DNA from: Desulfovibrionales bacterium
GTDB taxonomy: Bacteria > Desulfobacterota > Desulfovibrionia > Desulfovibrionales > Desulfovibrionaceae
Length of the DNA: 56,757 nucleotides
Direction of reading: 5' to 3'
Assembly: GCA_030156255.1 (NCBI GenBank)
Contig: JASGMV010000024.1
Span: forward strand, 1-56,757
Shown here: piece by piece, positions 7,889 through 17,501 of the stretch
How the letters are laid out: the number at the start of each line of letters is the position of its first letter
Position numbering within the stretch: position 1 is the first letter of the stretch
Position numbers and translations under genes: made by a program
The notes under the pieces: generated by a model
Told to the model about the DNA's origin: nothing
The model's database searches: none
Seen by the model: the letters and a program-made list of their open reading frames with translations, nothing else

Positions 7889-8036
7889 CAAATTTCCTTA
7901 GCCCTCAGGCCCGGAGAAGGGGCGGATCGAGCCGTCGGATGCGGAGGCGTTTGGTTTTGCATTCCTGCGCATGGTGTTTGCCGTTAAGAGCGATGTGGGC
8001 TACAGTGATCGGCGTCAATCAAGGATCGTCCATTCC

Positions 8037-9200
8037 ATGAGCCAGGTGCTGGGTGTAAAATTCAACGACTTCGGGTCGATTTATTATTTTTCTTCCGGGC
8101 CCTTCGTGCTGCGCAAAGGCAAGAAGGTGCTGGTGAAAACCGAGCAGGGCATGGGATTGGCCACCGTGGTGGACGTGCGGGGCAAGCCGCCCAGGGAGAT
8201 GGGTGAAGAGGATCTGAAGCCCATCTACCGCCTGGTCAACGATGAAGACCTGCAGGCCGTGGCCGAGAACGACAAATTGGCCCGGGAGGCGCGCAGTTTT
8301 TGCCGCCAGTGCATCGAAGAGCGGAAGCTGGAAATGAAGCTTGTGGACGTAGAGGTCTTCTTCGATCGCTCCAAGATCATATTTTATTTCACAGCCCAAG
8401 GCCGCATCGATTTTCGTGAGCTGGTGAAGGATCTGGTTCGGAAGTATCGCACGCGCATCGAATTGCGCCAGATCGGCGTGCGCCACGAAACCCAGATGCT
8501 CGGCGCCGTGGGGAACTGCGGCCAGGTCTGCTGCTGCCGGAGGTTCATGCGCAAGTTCGCTCCCGTGACCATCAAAATGGCCAAGGAGCAGAACCTGTTT
8601 CTCAATCCAACGAAGATTTCCGGTATTTGCGGGCGCCTTCTCTGCTGCCTGAGCTTTGAACAGGCGAACTACGAATCTTTCCACAAAAGCTGTCCCCGAC
8701 TCGGCAAAAAATACGCCACCACGGAGGGAAGGGCGAAGCCCATCCGCTCCAACCTTTTCCGCCAGACGCTGACCGTGATCTTCGAATCCGGCGAGGAGCG
8801 GGAATTGTCGTTGGAGGAGTGGATAGCGATGACGGCCCCTCAGGACGAGGCTTTGCTGCAAGAGGCCTCGGCCTCTTCGGAGGATGCGGCCCCGGAGCGC
8901 AAGAGCCGCCCCGGGCGCAAGTCTTCGGAGCGTCGGGGGGAGGAGAAAAAGGGCAGGCCCCGGAAAGAACGCAGCCAGGAGGCGAAAAATCCTGGCGAAG
9001 ACGAAAAATCCGACGCCGCCGAGTCCGTCGAAAATCCGGCCGCCCCGGCCGAAGCCGGACAGCAGCCCCAGGACGGGGCCAAAACGACCGGCCAGAGCCA
9101 ATCCAAGAGCGCTCGGCCCGATAAAATCCAGAGGCCCAGGCGCAAACGCCGGAGCCGTCCCCGGGGCGCCGGCTCCAAAGGCGACGGCGACAAGAGCTGA
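8037..9200 (+). CDS. PSP1 C-terminal domain / RicT (YaaT)-like protein with charged tail
   Basis: 387 residues from the ATG at 8037. The conserved core (about residues 1-270) matches the PSP1/RicT family: GVKFNDFGSIYYFSS at the start, then IELRQIGVRHETQMLGAVG, and the cysteine-rich GNCGQVCCCRRF and GICGRLLCCLSFE around residues 159-205. In Bacillus, RicT works with RicA and RicF in an Fe-S-containing complex that affects RNase Y-dependent RNA processing; the cysteines fit cluster binding. Residues 270-387 are a low-complexity Lys/Arg/Glu/Pro tail, probably disordered and nucleic-acid-contacting. metG follows 44 bases later in the same direction, so the two are likely co-transcribed. Confidence 0.85.
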   Translation: MSQVLGVKFNDFGSIYYFSSGPFVLRKGKKVLVKTEQGMGLATVVDVRGKPPREMGEEDLKPIYRLVNDEDLQAVAENDKLAREARSFCRQCIEERKLEMKLVDVEVFFDRSKIIFYFTAQGRIDFRELVKDLVRKYRTRIELRQIGVRHETQMLGAVGNCGQVCCCRRFMRKFAPVTIKMAKEQNLFLNPTKISGICGRLLCCLSFEQANYESFHKSCPRLGKKYATTEGRAKPIRSNLFRQTLTVIFESGEERELSLEEWIAMTAPQDEALLQEASASSEDAAPERKSRPGRKSSERRGEEKKGRPRKERSQEAKNPGEDEKSDAAESVENPAAPAEAGQQPQDGAKTTGQSQSKSARPDKIQRPRRKRRSRPRGAGSKGDGDKS

Positions 9201-9244
9201 ACGCCCGAAACGGGCCCCGCCAACTTTCCGCAAAAGAGGTTCTC

Positions 9245-11194
9245 GTGGACGCCTACTACGCCACAACTCCCATTTACTACGTCAACGCCAAACCCCATCT
9301 GGGCCACGCCTACACCACCATCGTGGCCGACGCCATGCGCCGCTTTCACCGGCTCATGGGCGAAGAGACCTATTTCCTGACCGGAACGGACGAACACGGA
9401 GACAAGATCGTCAAGGCGGCCGACGCCAACGGGCAGTCCCCGCAAGAGTACGTGGACCAGATCAGCGCCTTGTTTCAGGAAATGCTTCCCCAAATCGCCG
9501 CCGAACCCGACGACTTCATCCGCACCACCCAGAAGCGGCATGTTGCATGCGTGCAGCGGATTCTCCAGAAGGTCTACGACGCCGGCGACATTTATTTCGG
9601 GGAATACGGCGGCCACTACTGCTATGGCTGCGAGCGGTTCTATACGGAAAAGGAGCTGGAGGACGGCAAATGCCCGCAGCACGGCGTCAAACCGGAGTGG
9701 ATCGCCGAGAAGAATTATTTCTTCAAAATGTCCAAGTATCGGGATTGGCTGCTCAAGCACATTGAGAAGCATCCGGATTTCATCCGTCCGGAAGGCTACC
9801 GCAACGAGGTGGTCAGCCTTTTGGAGTCAGGAGAGCTGGAAGACCTCTGCATCTCCCGGCCCAAGTCCCGTCTTTCCTGGGGGATCGAGCTGCCCTTCGA
9901 CAAGGACTACGTCTGCTACGTCTGGTTCGACGCCCTCATCAACTATCTTTCGGCCGTAGGTTATCCCGATTCGCCCAAATTCAAGGAGTTCTGGCCGGCG
10001 GTCAACCATTTCGTGGCCAAGGACATTCTCAAGCCCCACGCCGTGTTTTGGCCCACCATGCTGAAAGCCGCGGGCGTCGAACCCTACCAGCACCTCAACG
10101 TGCACGGCTATTGGCTGGTGGACGAGACCAAGATGTCCAAGTCTCTGGGCAACGTGGTCTCGCCCATGGACATGCTGGGCAAGTACGGACTGGCCAGCTT
10201 CCGCTACTTCCTGCTGCGCGAGATGTCCTTCGGCATGGACGCCAGCTTCTCCGAGTCCGCCCTTATCGGACGCCATAATGCGGACTTGGCCAACGACCTG
10301 GGCAACCTGTTCAACCGTTCTCTGGCCATGACCCACAAGTATTTCAACGGAAAGATTCCGGCCCCGGGCGAAGAGGGCGTCGAGGACATCGAGATCAAAA
10401 AGCTCGGCCGAGAGGCCATGGCCAACTACCAGACTTTTTTCAGGGATCTGAAATACTCCCGCGCCTTGGAGTCCTTGTGGGAGCTTGTCCGCGGATTGAA
10501 TCGCTACATCGACGCCACCGCGCCATGGGCGTTGTTCAAGAATGGGGAGACGGCGCGGCTTTCCTCGGTGTTGTACACCGTGCTGGAGCACCTGAGAAAG
10601 GTGGCCGTGCACCTGTGGCCCGTGATGCCTCACGCTTCCGTGGAGATGCTGGGGCAGATCGGCGCTTCGTTTGATCCCGAAAAGATCGTTCTCACCAAGG
10701 AACTGGACATCTGGGGCGTGCTCGCCTCGGGCGTGGAGGTGGCATCGAGCTCCAATTTGTTCCCCAGGATCGACATGCCGGAAGTCTCCGTTGCGGCGGA
10801 AAAGGGCAAACCGGCCTCCAAAAAGAAAGCGGCCTCCGAAAAAAAGAAAAAGAACGCGCCCGCGGCGGCGGAGGTGGAGTTTTCGGACTTCCAGAAGCTG
10901 GAGATGCGCCTGGGAAAAATTCTGGAGGCCTGTTCGCATCCGGATGCGGACAAGTTGCTGGTCCTGAAGGTGGACCTGGGCGAGGAGCGTCCGCGGCAGG
11001 TGGTGGCCGGTCTGGCCGCGTACTACAAACCCGAGGACCTGCCGGGCCAGGACGTTGTGGCGGTGGTCAACCTCGCGCCCCGCAAGATTCGCGGCGAGGT
11101 CTCCGAAGCCATGCTGCTCACCGCCCAGGCGAAAGGGCGCGTGATGCTGTTGACGGCTCCCGGAGAGTTGCCGGCCGGCGCCAAAATCGCCTGA
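9245..11194 (+). CDS. metG: Methionine--tRNA ligase
   Basis: 649 residues with a GTG start after an AGAGG site. MetRS charges tRNA(Met) with methionine in the cytosol. The class I signatures are intact: PHLGHAY at 17-23 (HIGH box) and KMSKS at 296-300. A single zinc knuckle is seen (Cys126, Cys129, Cys143, His146). The anticodon-binding helical domain follows to about 510. A Lys-rich linker leads into a C-terminal EMAPII/Trbp111-like tRNA-binding domain (from FSDFQKLEMRLGKIL to the end), which dimerises long-type MetRS. It lies directly downstream of the PSP1/RicT-like gene. Confidence 0.97.
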   Translation: MDAYYATTPIYYVNAKPHLGHAYTTIVADAMRRFHRLMGEETYFLTGTDEHGDKIVKAADANGQSPQEYVDQISALFQEMLPQIAAEPDDFIRTTQKRHVACVQRILQKVYDAGDIYFGEYGGHYCYGCERFYTEKELEDGKCPQHGVKPEWIAEKNYFFKMSKYRDWLLKHIEKHPDFIRPEGYRNEVVSLLESGELEDLCISRPKSRLSWGIELPFDKDYVCYVWFDALINYLSAVGYPDSPKFKEFWPAVNHFVAKDILKPHAVFWPTMLKAAGVEPYQHLNVHGYWLVDETKMSKSLGNVVSPMDMLGKYGLASFRYFLLREMSFGMDASFSESALIGRHNADLANDLGNLFNRSLAMTHKYFNGKIPAPGEEGVEDIEIKKLGREAMANYQTFFRDLKYSRALESLWELVRGLNRYIDATAPWALFKNGETARLSSVLYTVLEHLRKVAVHLWPVMPHASVEMLGQIGASFDPEKIVLTKELDIWGVLASGVEVASSSNLFPRIDMPEVSVAAEKGKPASKKKAASEKKKKNAPAAAEVEFSDFQKLEMRLGKILEACSHPDADKLLVLKVDLGEERPRQVVAGLAAYYKPEDLPGQDVVAVVNLAPRKIRGEVSEAMLLTAQAKGRVMLLTAPGELPAGAKIA

Positions 11195-11619
11195 GCTTCG
11201 CCGCGTCGCGCCAGCCGCAACGCGGAGAAATCCCGATCGATCGTCGGCGCTCGGCCGAGGCGCGTTCACGCGATTCCCGCAATGAAGGGGCGCGCTCCCC
11301 GCGACCGCCTCGTTTCTTGGATGCATGCATCCCTCAATCCGCCGGGACGCCGTTTCGCATCCCGCCCTTGGCTTGCGAGGCGCGGCCGCGATTCTTGCGC
11401 TGCTTCCCGTTCGAACCCGTCTTGCCCGGAGCGCCGCGGGTCTCGGATTGCTACGAATATTTTCTAATATGTTTATTTATCTACATATTTTTGTTTTGTG
11501 TAACTTTTTGAACCCGTTCGCCAAACTTTTCTTTGCGGACCGTCCGAAATATGCTATCAAAAGAGATGAGGCGAAGGATAGAATTTGTAAATCATCGCCT
11601 TACGAGCAGGAGGCTGAAT
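11195..11619. other. 425-bp gap upstream of the PII-like gene
   Basis: GC-rich until about 11440, then a strongly A+T-rich stretch (11450-11560) that probably contains the promoter for the PII-like gene, although no convincing -35/-10 pair stands out. No gene or strong terminator was found. Confidence 0.5.
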
Positions 11620-11970
11620 ATGAAAGTTGTTATAGCCTACATCCCCCCGGAGTTGCTCGCCTCCGTTAAACAGGCCCTGATTGCTCGAGGCCGGTCGTCC
11701 ATGTCGGTGAAAGAAGCTCAGGGCAGTGGATGCAACGACGGAGTCTGCATCGATCCGGAAGTATTGATCGACGCCAACGACCGCAAAGTGATGCGCGTCG
11801 AGTTGGGCGTCGCGGAGCGGGAGTTGGATGAAGTGTTGGACGCATTGCGCGCTGCGGTGCGTTTCGGGCGCGAGGCCGAGGTTACGGTTTACGTTCAGGA
11901 GGCCGCTCGCGCCGTGCGCATCAGAACTTCGGAGGAGTGCGCCGCCGACCGGCATGAGGCCGTGACCTGA
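11620..11970 (+). CDS. Divergent PII-like (GlnB-family) signalling protein
   Basis: 116 residues from the ATG at 11620, seven bases after AGGAGG; the frame extends 29 codons upstream without a better site. The fold is recognisable from MKVVIAYIPPELLASVKQAL at the N terminus, the SVKEAQGSG strand, and EAARAVRIRTSEE, which matches the C-terminal VIRIRTGEE of GlnB. The parts that carry PII function are changed. The T-loop is short and lacks the uridylylated Tyr51 region, with CNDGVC instead. The B-loop GDGKIFV is replaced by EAEVTVYV. It is therefore probably a PII-like protein binding another small ligand or partner, not a canonical nitrogen sensor. No ammonium transporter or glutamine synthetase gene is adjacent. 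Confidence 0.6.
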   Translation: MKVVIAYIPPELLASVKQALIARGRSSMSVKEAQGSGCNDGVCIDPEVLIDANDRKVMRVELGVAERELDEVLDALRAAVRFGREAEVTVYVQEAARAVRIRTSEECAADRHEAVT

Positions 11971-12155
11971 GCGGGTTTTCCCGCGAGACGCATGCATTGA
12001 TTTTGGTGGAGTCTGCAACGCTGGAGGTCGGCGCGGCGCTTGGCCGCAAGCCCCTCCGGCGAGCGCCTCCAACCGCGGTAAGCGCCGAATTTTTCCCTTT
12101 CAGCCAATTCTCCCAAACATAGCTCGCCGCTGGCGAAGGCGTCCGGCCGATACCC

Positions 12156-13139
12156 TCAGGCGTGGTTGCGCAGCTTCAGCTCTAGAGGATGAGGCTTGAG
12201 GTAGTGCTGTTCGAGAAGGCGCTGCTTCTCGTATTTGCGGGCGAGGTGGGCCAGCAGCGTCACCGGGACGATGAGCGGGGTAAGGCCTTTGTGGAAGTCG
12301 TCGATGATTTCCAGCAATTCCTGCTTTTCGTCGCTTTCGATGTCTTTTTTGAAGTGTCCCAGCATGTGCATGAGCACGTTGACGTGTTTTTTCACCGTGG
12401 GCGGGAGGCGCATGGCTTCGGACAGCTTCGCGGAGTAGGCCGCGCGCAACGCGTCGAGGTCCAGGGGGCCGTGCGCCGTGATGCGGCCAAGCTCTCGGTA
12501 ACGCTCCACGCTGTGGGACAGAAGCAGTGATTTGTGCCGGGTGTGGAAATCGACCAGCGCGCCTCGGTCGAACCCGTGGGACAGCATGTCGCGCCAGCGT
12601 TTCATGACGAAAATCCGCTCGATGAAATTTTCGCGCAGCCGGGGATCGTTGAGCCGGCCTTCCTCCTCGACCGGAAGCTCCGGGAATCGGTCCATGAAAG
12701 CCCGGGCGAAGACGCCGACCCCTTTGTTCGCCGGAGCGCCGCCGCCTTCGGGGTACACTTTGACCCGCTCCATGCCGCTGGAGGGCGAGCGGCTTTTGAA
12801 GACGAATCCGCACAAGTCCGCGTCGGCCAGTTCGTCCAGGCGGGACCGGGCCCACGTTTGCATGGCCGCGGTATGGTCCCTGCCGGTTTTGGGGAAGACG
12901 AGCCGCGGGGAGGCGGGATCGCCGACCAGGCGCAGGCTGGGCCGGGGGACGGGGAGTCCGGACTCGACCTCCGGGCAGACCGGAACGAACTCCGCGAAAC
13001 GCCCCAAAGTGTCTCGAAGGAATTTATCCAGTTTGTGGCCGCCGTCGTATCGAACCTTGGCGCCTAGCAGGCAACTGCTGACGCCGAGCTTCAGAGGCGT
13101 CGCCGGGTTGTCGGCGGATGGTCGGGAAGGGAGAGCCAT
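12156..13139 (-). CDS. DUF523-DUF1722 (YbgA-type) two-domain protein
   Basis: 327 residues. The N-terminal half is DUF523: LGVSSCLLGAKVRYDGGHK (about 18-36), VPVCPEVESGLPVPRPSL, then LCGFVFKSRSPSSGMERVKV. The C-terminal half is DUF1722/YbgA: KSLLLSHSVERYRELG and FKKDIESDEKQELLEIIDD. This fusion is common and is variously annotated as YbgA family or 2-thiouracil desulfurase-like; its biochemical role is not settled. The conserved cysteines suggest Fe-S or sulfur chemistry. The ribosome site is weak. It lies between the convergent PII-like gene and the large hybrid kinase transcribed in the same direction upstream. Confidence 0.85.
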   Translation of the reverse strand: MALPSRPSADNPATPLKLGVSSCLLGAKVRYDGGHKLDKFLRDTLGRFAEFVPVCPEVESGLPVPRPSLRLVGDPASPRLVFPKTGRDHTAAMQTWARSRLDELADADLCGFVFKSRSPSSGMERVKVYPEGGGAPANKGVGVFARAFMDRFPELPVEEEGRLNDPRLRENFIERIFVMKRWRDMLSHGFDRGALVDFHTRHKSLLLSHSVERYRELGRITAHGPLDLDALRAAYSAKLSEAMRLPPTVKKHVNVLMHMLGHFKKDIESDEKQELLEIIDDFHKGLTPLIVPVTLLAHLARKYEKQRLLEQHYLKPHPLELKLRNHA

Positions 13140-13194
13140 AGGATGCGCTTACACCAAGTTGCGGGAAATTTCCATGGCTCCCTTCCGAAAGAGG

Positions 13195-16100
13195 TCAATC
13201 TTTCACGTGTTCGCAAAGGGCGAGCAGCAGCCGCTTGTGGTCCAAGGGTTTGTCGAGGCAGGCGCTCATGCCGGCTTCGAGGAACTCCAGTTTTTGTTTG
13301 GGGGAAACGTGGGCCATGACGCCCAGGACGGGCGGAGTTTCGCCGAGGATGGCTTCGCCGCCGAGGATGCGCCGTAGCGCCTCCAGCCCGCTCATGTCAG
13401 GCGGCTGTACGTCCAAAAGAACACAGTGAACCTTTTTTTCTTCCAATATTCTCAGAGCACCCCGCCCGTCAGCCGCTTCCAGGGGGATGACACCGTAAGG
13501 TTTCAGGACGTCGCAGACGGATTCCCTGCTGGTTCGGTCGCCGTCCACCACCAGAACGGCCTTGCCCTTGAGTCTGCCGAACCGGTTCTCCAAAGAGCTT
13601 TCGCACGCCTGCGCCGTTTTCTCCGGAGGGACGCGGGTCGGCAGAGTGAAGCGGAAGGAGGAGCCGCGACCCAGCTCGCTCTGCACCTGTATGTCGCCTC
13701 CGAAAAGCTGCAGCAGCCTGCGGACAATGGCCAGCCCGAGGCCGGAGCCTTCCCGGCTGGTCTGGTAATCTCCTTCGACCTGGACAAAAGGCTCGAAGAC
13801 TTTGTCCGCGACGTCCTCCGGGATGCCTCGACCGGTGTCGGTCACGGTGAAGCCCAAAATGACCGTCTGATGTTCGTCTTGCCGCCTGTGGACGTCTACG
13901 TCGACCGACACGAAGCCTTGCTGGGTGAACTTGACGGCGTTGGAGACGAGGTTGAGCAATATTTGCCGCAACCTGCCCGGATCGGTGAGAATGCGTTCCG
14001 GAACGTCGAGGTTCTTCCTCCAGCGAAGTTCAAGGCCTTTGCGCTCGGCCTGATTGTGAAGAAATTTGAACGACTGGTCGAGGAATGCGTCCAGGTTCAC
14101 CTGCTCGATACTGAGGTCCATTCGCCCGGCTTCTATTTTCGCCAGATCCAGCACGTCGTTAATGACGCCGGTCAAGGTTTTTCCGGCCTCCAAAGCGGCG
14201 TCCAAATATTCGGCCTGTTCTCCGGTCGTCCCGGTCAGGCGGACCAACTGGACCATACTCAGCAATCCGTTGAGCGGCGTTCTTATTTCGTGGCTCATGG
14301 TGGCCAGAAAGTCGCTTTTGGCCTGCGCCGCCTTTTCGGCTTCGCGCTTGGCCTGGAGCAACTCCTCCGTCCATTGGTTCACGGCGCGGCGCCGGGCCAA
14401 CCCTCGGAGCAAGAGCTGGGTGTGGCCGAGGTCTGTTTCGTCGTATCCTCCGCTTTTGTTGGCGAGCAGGAGGAGCGCGGTGTTCGACTCGCCATAGGTC
14501 AGCGGCGTCGCCAGCAGCGATCGGATGGGGGGATGGTTCTCGGGCGGAGAGACGCCAACGGAGCGGCGTTCGTTTGCAAAGTCGTTCAGGATCAAGGGCA
14601 TGGTGTTTTTTGTGAACTTGGGGCTCAAGCCGAGCAGGTTCGGGAGGGCGTGTTCGTGCTCCGGCTCCCTGCAGATTAGGGCGGCGTTTTTGGAAATGAA
14701 GGAACGCTGCAGATTGCTTTCCGTAATGTGGATCAGGCCGAATTCGCTTTCCGTCAGTTTCACCGCCTGCTCCAAGACGTATTCGGCCGTTTGGCGTTCG
14801 GAGGGGTGCTGCATGGCGCCGAGCTCCTCCAGCGTTTCAAGGCAACGAATGCGGCGCAGCAGCTCCCTTTCGGCGCGCTGCTGGAGTTTGACGTCCTGGA
14901 GCATGCAGTTTACTTGGTTGAATCGTCCTAAGTCGTCAAAGCCAATGGCGCCCCTGCAAGAGATGGGGAGGATGGAGCCGTCTTTTTTGACCAACTCCAG
15001 CTCCAAGCCGTGGAGTTCGCCGGAAGCTTTGAATGTTGGGAGGCTCTCCTGGAACCGCTCGATCCAACCGGGATGGAGAAAGCTGCTGAAATTTTTGCCG
15101 AGAATTTCATCCGGCCGGTAGCCGAGGAGATCGCAGAATGTTCTGTTCACCGAGAGGACGCTTCCGCCGTTGCGCAGGGACTGATAGGCGATGGGAACAT
15201 TTTCATAGTGCAGACAAAACAGTTGCTTTTCGGTTTCGGACGCTACGGCTTGCCGTTGCCCGGCGGCGGCGTAGAAGGTCAGGTGGATGGAGGCCCGGCC
15301 CTCGTAGTTCAGAGGGACGCTGCAGGCGATAATGTCCAACAGCTCTCCATCCATGCGCCGGAGCCGGCCGCTCTCGGAGACGATGAGGAAGCGCTCCCGG
15401 CTTTCGTTCTCCAAAGCCCTTTCGCCCGAAAACACGATGTAATCCCGGATGTCCGCTCCCATGAGCATGTTTTTGGATGTGGCTCCAATGGCCTTGGCCG
15501 CAGCGCTGTTCAGGAAGACGACGGCGTGGTTGTGGTGGACCACCACCGGAGCGGCGCAGGCCTCCACCAATTGCCGGAAGCGCGATTCGCTTTGGCGCAG
15601 CAGCTGGATGGCGCGCCGCAGTCCCGTCGTTTCGTGGGCGACGACAACGAACCTGGCCCGGGTTGCGCTCAACGCCGGCAGAGGGATGATGGTGGTTTCG
15701 AACGACCACGCTCCCCGCATGTCGTGAAACCTGACCACCCGCTTGCCTGTTTGCGCTTCTTGAATTTTGTGCAACCGCAGAGCCCAGGCGTCCGGGGGGA
15801 AGATATCCTGGAGGCGCCGGCCGATGATCTCTCCGGGTTGCTTGCCGAAACGGGCGGCGCCGGCCTCGTTGATCTGGAGGATGCAGTAGTCGTGGTCCAG
15901 GATGATGATGGAGTCGTTGGTGTGTTCGAACACGGCGTCCATGGCCGTGCGCATTTCCGTAAGATCGGCCTCCATGACCAGAACGTCGGTGAGATCCCTG
16001 GCCGTTATCACGGCTCCCGTGACGGCTCCGGCCTCGAAATGGGGCGTGTACTCCACCTCGATGTAATAGAGCCCGCCGGCGGAGTAGTGGGTCCACTCCT

Positions 16101-17061
16101 TGATTCGGACGGTCTCGCCGGAAAAGCAGGCGTCGAGGCGTGGTTTGATGCGGCGTTCGAAGAGTTCGCGGCCGAAGACGGCGTCCAGGGGCCTTCCCAC
16201 CAAATTTTCGAAAGCCGAGCCGAAAAAGCTTCTGTAGCGTCGGTTGGCCACTTGGTAGACGTAGTTGCGATCCACCATCCCCAGCGCGTCGGCCGAGGCG
16301 GCCACGACTTGCTCGTAAACGCTCAGGGAATGCTCTGCTCCTTCTCTCTGCGTTTTTTCGCGCTCCAGCTTTTCCACTGTCCTAGCCAGTTCTTTCGTGC
16401 GCTCCCGGACATGCGCCTCCAACTCGTCCCTGTTGTCGAGCAGCGTGGTTTCAAGATCTTTCCAGGCGGTGACATCGAGGAGCACGCCCCAAACGGCCTT
16501 GACGCCGTCCTCGTCCCCCTCCTCCGCCACCGCGTGCAGCATGGCGATTCGCTGGAGTCCGTCTTTTCGGAGCAGGCGAAGCTCCATGTTCGCCACGGGT
16601 TCGCCGGCCCGGAGCCGGTTGTAGGCGCGCTCCAGGGCGCTTGCGTCCTCCGGATGGACAAGGTCCAGCAGGGTCCGGAAGGACAGCGCTCCCGTTCTGG
16701 GCGGCCGGTCCAGGAGTTTGCGCAACGATTTGGACCAGATGGTTTTTCCCGTGTCGAGTTCTTCACGCCAGGAGCCGCACCACGCCATGTAACTGACCCA
16801 GTCCAGAGGCCCGGTGCGATGGAGGGGGTGTGATTCGTCGTGGGACGAGTCCAGCTTGAACAGGAAGAGGTTGGCGGGCTGGGTGTCCAATGCTTTGCAA
16901 ATTGCTTCAATCACCGTAAAGGATGGTGAAGCGAGTCCGCGTTCTATGCGGCTCAGGTATTGCGTTGTGAGCCCGGTTCGCTCTGCGAGGTCCGCCTGGG
17001 TGAGGTTTTTCAATGCTCGCAACAGCTTAAGTCGCTGGCCGAAACGTTGAGCAATTCGCAT
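13195..17061 (-). CDS. Hybrid sensor histidine kinase with N-terminal XRE/Cro-C1 DNA-binding domain
   Basis: 1288 residues from the ATG at 17059-17061 (a TTG ten codons earlier is less likely). Domains in order are: XRE helix-turn-helix, about 6-65 (LKLLRALKNLTQADLAERTG, LTTQYLSRIERGLASPSF); PAS with PAC, about 90-205; coiled coil 205-250; PAS domains at about 250-360, 370-485, 490-600 and 615-730; GAF about 745-895; HisKA with phospho-His924 in TMSHEIRTPLNG; HATPase (LLNLVSNAVKF, DTGRGIP, GSGLGLAIVRRL); and a C-terminal receiver with Asp1217 in LLDVQPPDMSG and Lys1271. There is no transmembrane segment, so it senses cytosolic cues. The kinase and receiver residues are intact. The DNA-binding head is the odd element: it could tether the kinase to DNA or act as a direct regulator. 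No partner regulator is adjacent. Confidence 0.9.
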   Translation of the reverse strand: MRIAQRFGQRLKLLRALKNLTQADLAERTGLTTQYLSRIERGLASPSFTVIEAICKALDTQPANLFLFKLDSSHDESHPLHRTGPLDWVSYMAWCGSWREELDTGKTIWSKSLRKLLDRPPRTGALSFRTLLDLVHPEDASALERAYNRLRAGEPVANMELRLLRKDGLQRIAMLHAVAEEGDEDGVKAVWGVLLDVTAWKDLETTLLDNRDELEAHVRERTKELARTVEKLEREKTQREGAEHSLSVYEQVVAASADALGMVDRNYVYQVANRRYRSFFGSAFENLVGRPLDAVFGRELFERRIKPRLDACFSGETVRIKEWTHYSAGGLYYIEVEYTPHFEAGAVTGAVITARDLTDVLVMEADLTEMRTAMDAVFEHTNDSIIILDHDYCILQINEAGAARFGKQPGEIIGRRLQDIFPPDAWALRLHKIQEAQTGKRVVRFHDMRGAWSFETTIIPLPALSATRARFVVVAHETTGLRRAIQLLRQSESRFRQLVEACAAPVVVHHNHAVVFLNSAAAKAIGATSKNMLMGADIRDYIVFSGERALENESRERFLIVSESGRLRRMDGELLDIIACSVPLNYEGRASIHLTFYAAAGQRQAVASETEKQLFCLHYENVPIAYQSLRNGGSVLSVNRTFCDLLGYRPDEILGKNFSSFLHPGWIERFQESLPTFKASGELHGLELELVKKDGSILPISCRGAIGFDDLGRFNQVNCMLQDVKLQQRAERELLRRIRCLETLEELGAMQHPSERQTAEYVLEQAVKLTESEFGLIHITESNLQRSFISKNAALICREPEHEHALPNLLGLSPKFTKNTMPLILNDFANERRSVGVSPPENHPPIRSLLATPLTYGESNTALLLLANKSGGYDETDLGHTQLLLRGLARRRAVNQWTEELLQAKREAEKAAQAKSDFLATMSHEIRTPLNGLLSMVQLVRLTGTTGEQAEYLDAALEAGKTLTGVINDVLDLAKIEAGRMDLSIEQVNLDAFLDQSFKFLHNQAERKGLELRWRKNLDVPERILTDPGRLRQILLNLVSNAVKFTQQGFVSVDVDVHRRQDEHQTVILGFTVTDTGRGIPEDVADKVFEPFVQVEGDYQTSREGSGLGLAIVRRLLQLFGGDIQVQSELGRGSSFRFTLPTRVPPEKTAQACESSLENRFGRLKGKAVLVVDGDRTSRESVCDVLKPYGVIPLEAADGRGALRILEEKKVHCVLLDVQPPDMSGLEALRRILGGEAILGETPPVLGVMAHVSPKQKLEFLEAGMSACLDKPLDHKRLLLALCEHVKD

Positions 17062-17501
17062 AGCTTCCCGCCGACAAAGATGATTAGGCAAGGCTAAAAG
17101 GAAAATGTATAGGATACGTATTGAAATGGAACAACCTTAGAGGTTGAATTGCTCAAATATGCATTGCTATAGCGAATTTTGTTACGTGAACGTTCTTTAT
17201 TAATCGATAATAATCGCAATAAAAAATACTAATACGGTCGTTGGGCCGTAACCTGCGGAAAAGATGAGCAACACTTCTTGCTTCCAGGCCGCCGTCGGCC
17301 TACATAAGTAGTGCGGATTTTCCGCTCGGAGCGTGTACATCGAAGAATCGACGGCGGAAAGGGCGGTCCTGCGTTCTGAAGCGCCGCAGGCGGGCCTGCG
17401 GCGGAGATCGGAGGCTCCCACTGCGAAGCACGACGCTTGGCGGATTCGGCATTTGTTCAGAGCGATGGAGCATCAGTTATCTCAAAAAGCACGGAGGCGG
17501 C
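17062..17501. other. 440-bp divergent region between the hybrid kinase and the flavin reductase-like gene
   Basis: The part next to the kinase (17090-17260) is A+T-rich and likely holds its promoter. A GC-rich perfect hairpin lies at 17382-17403. I see no gene. Confidence 0.5.
17382..17403. repeat. 10-bp perfect GC hairpin
   Basis: CGCCGCAGGC-gg-GCCTGCGGCG, 100 bases upstream of the flavin reductase-like gene. No T-run follows, so a terminator is unlikely; it may be an operator or a 5'-leader hairpin. Confidence 0.6.

Noticed and set aside
15010-16833. A 607-codon plus-strand open frame
   Set aside because: Antisense to the hybrid kinase PAS region; no ribosome site or domain.
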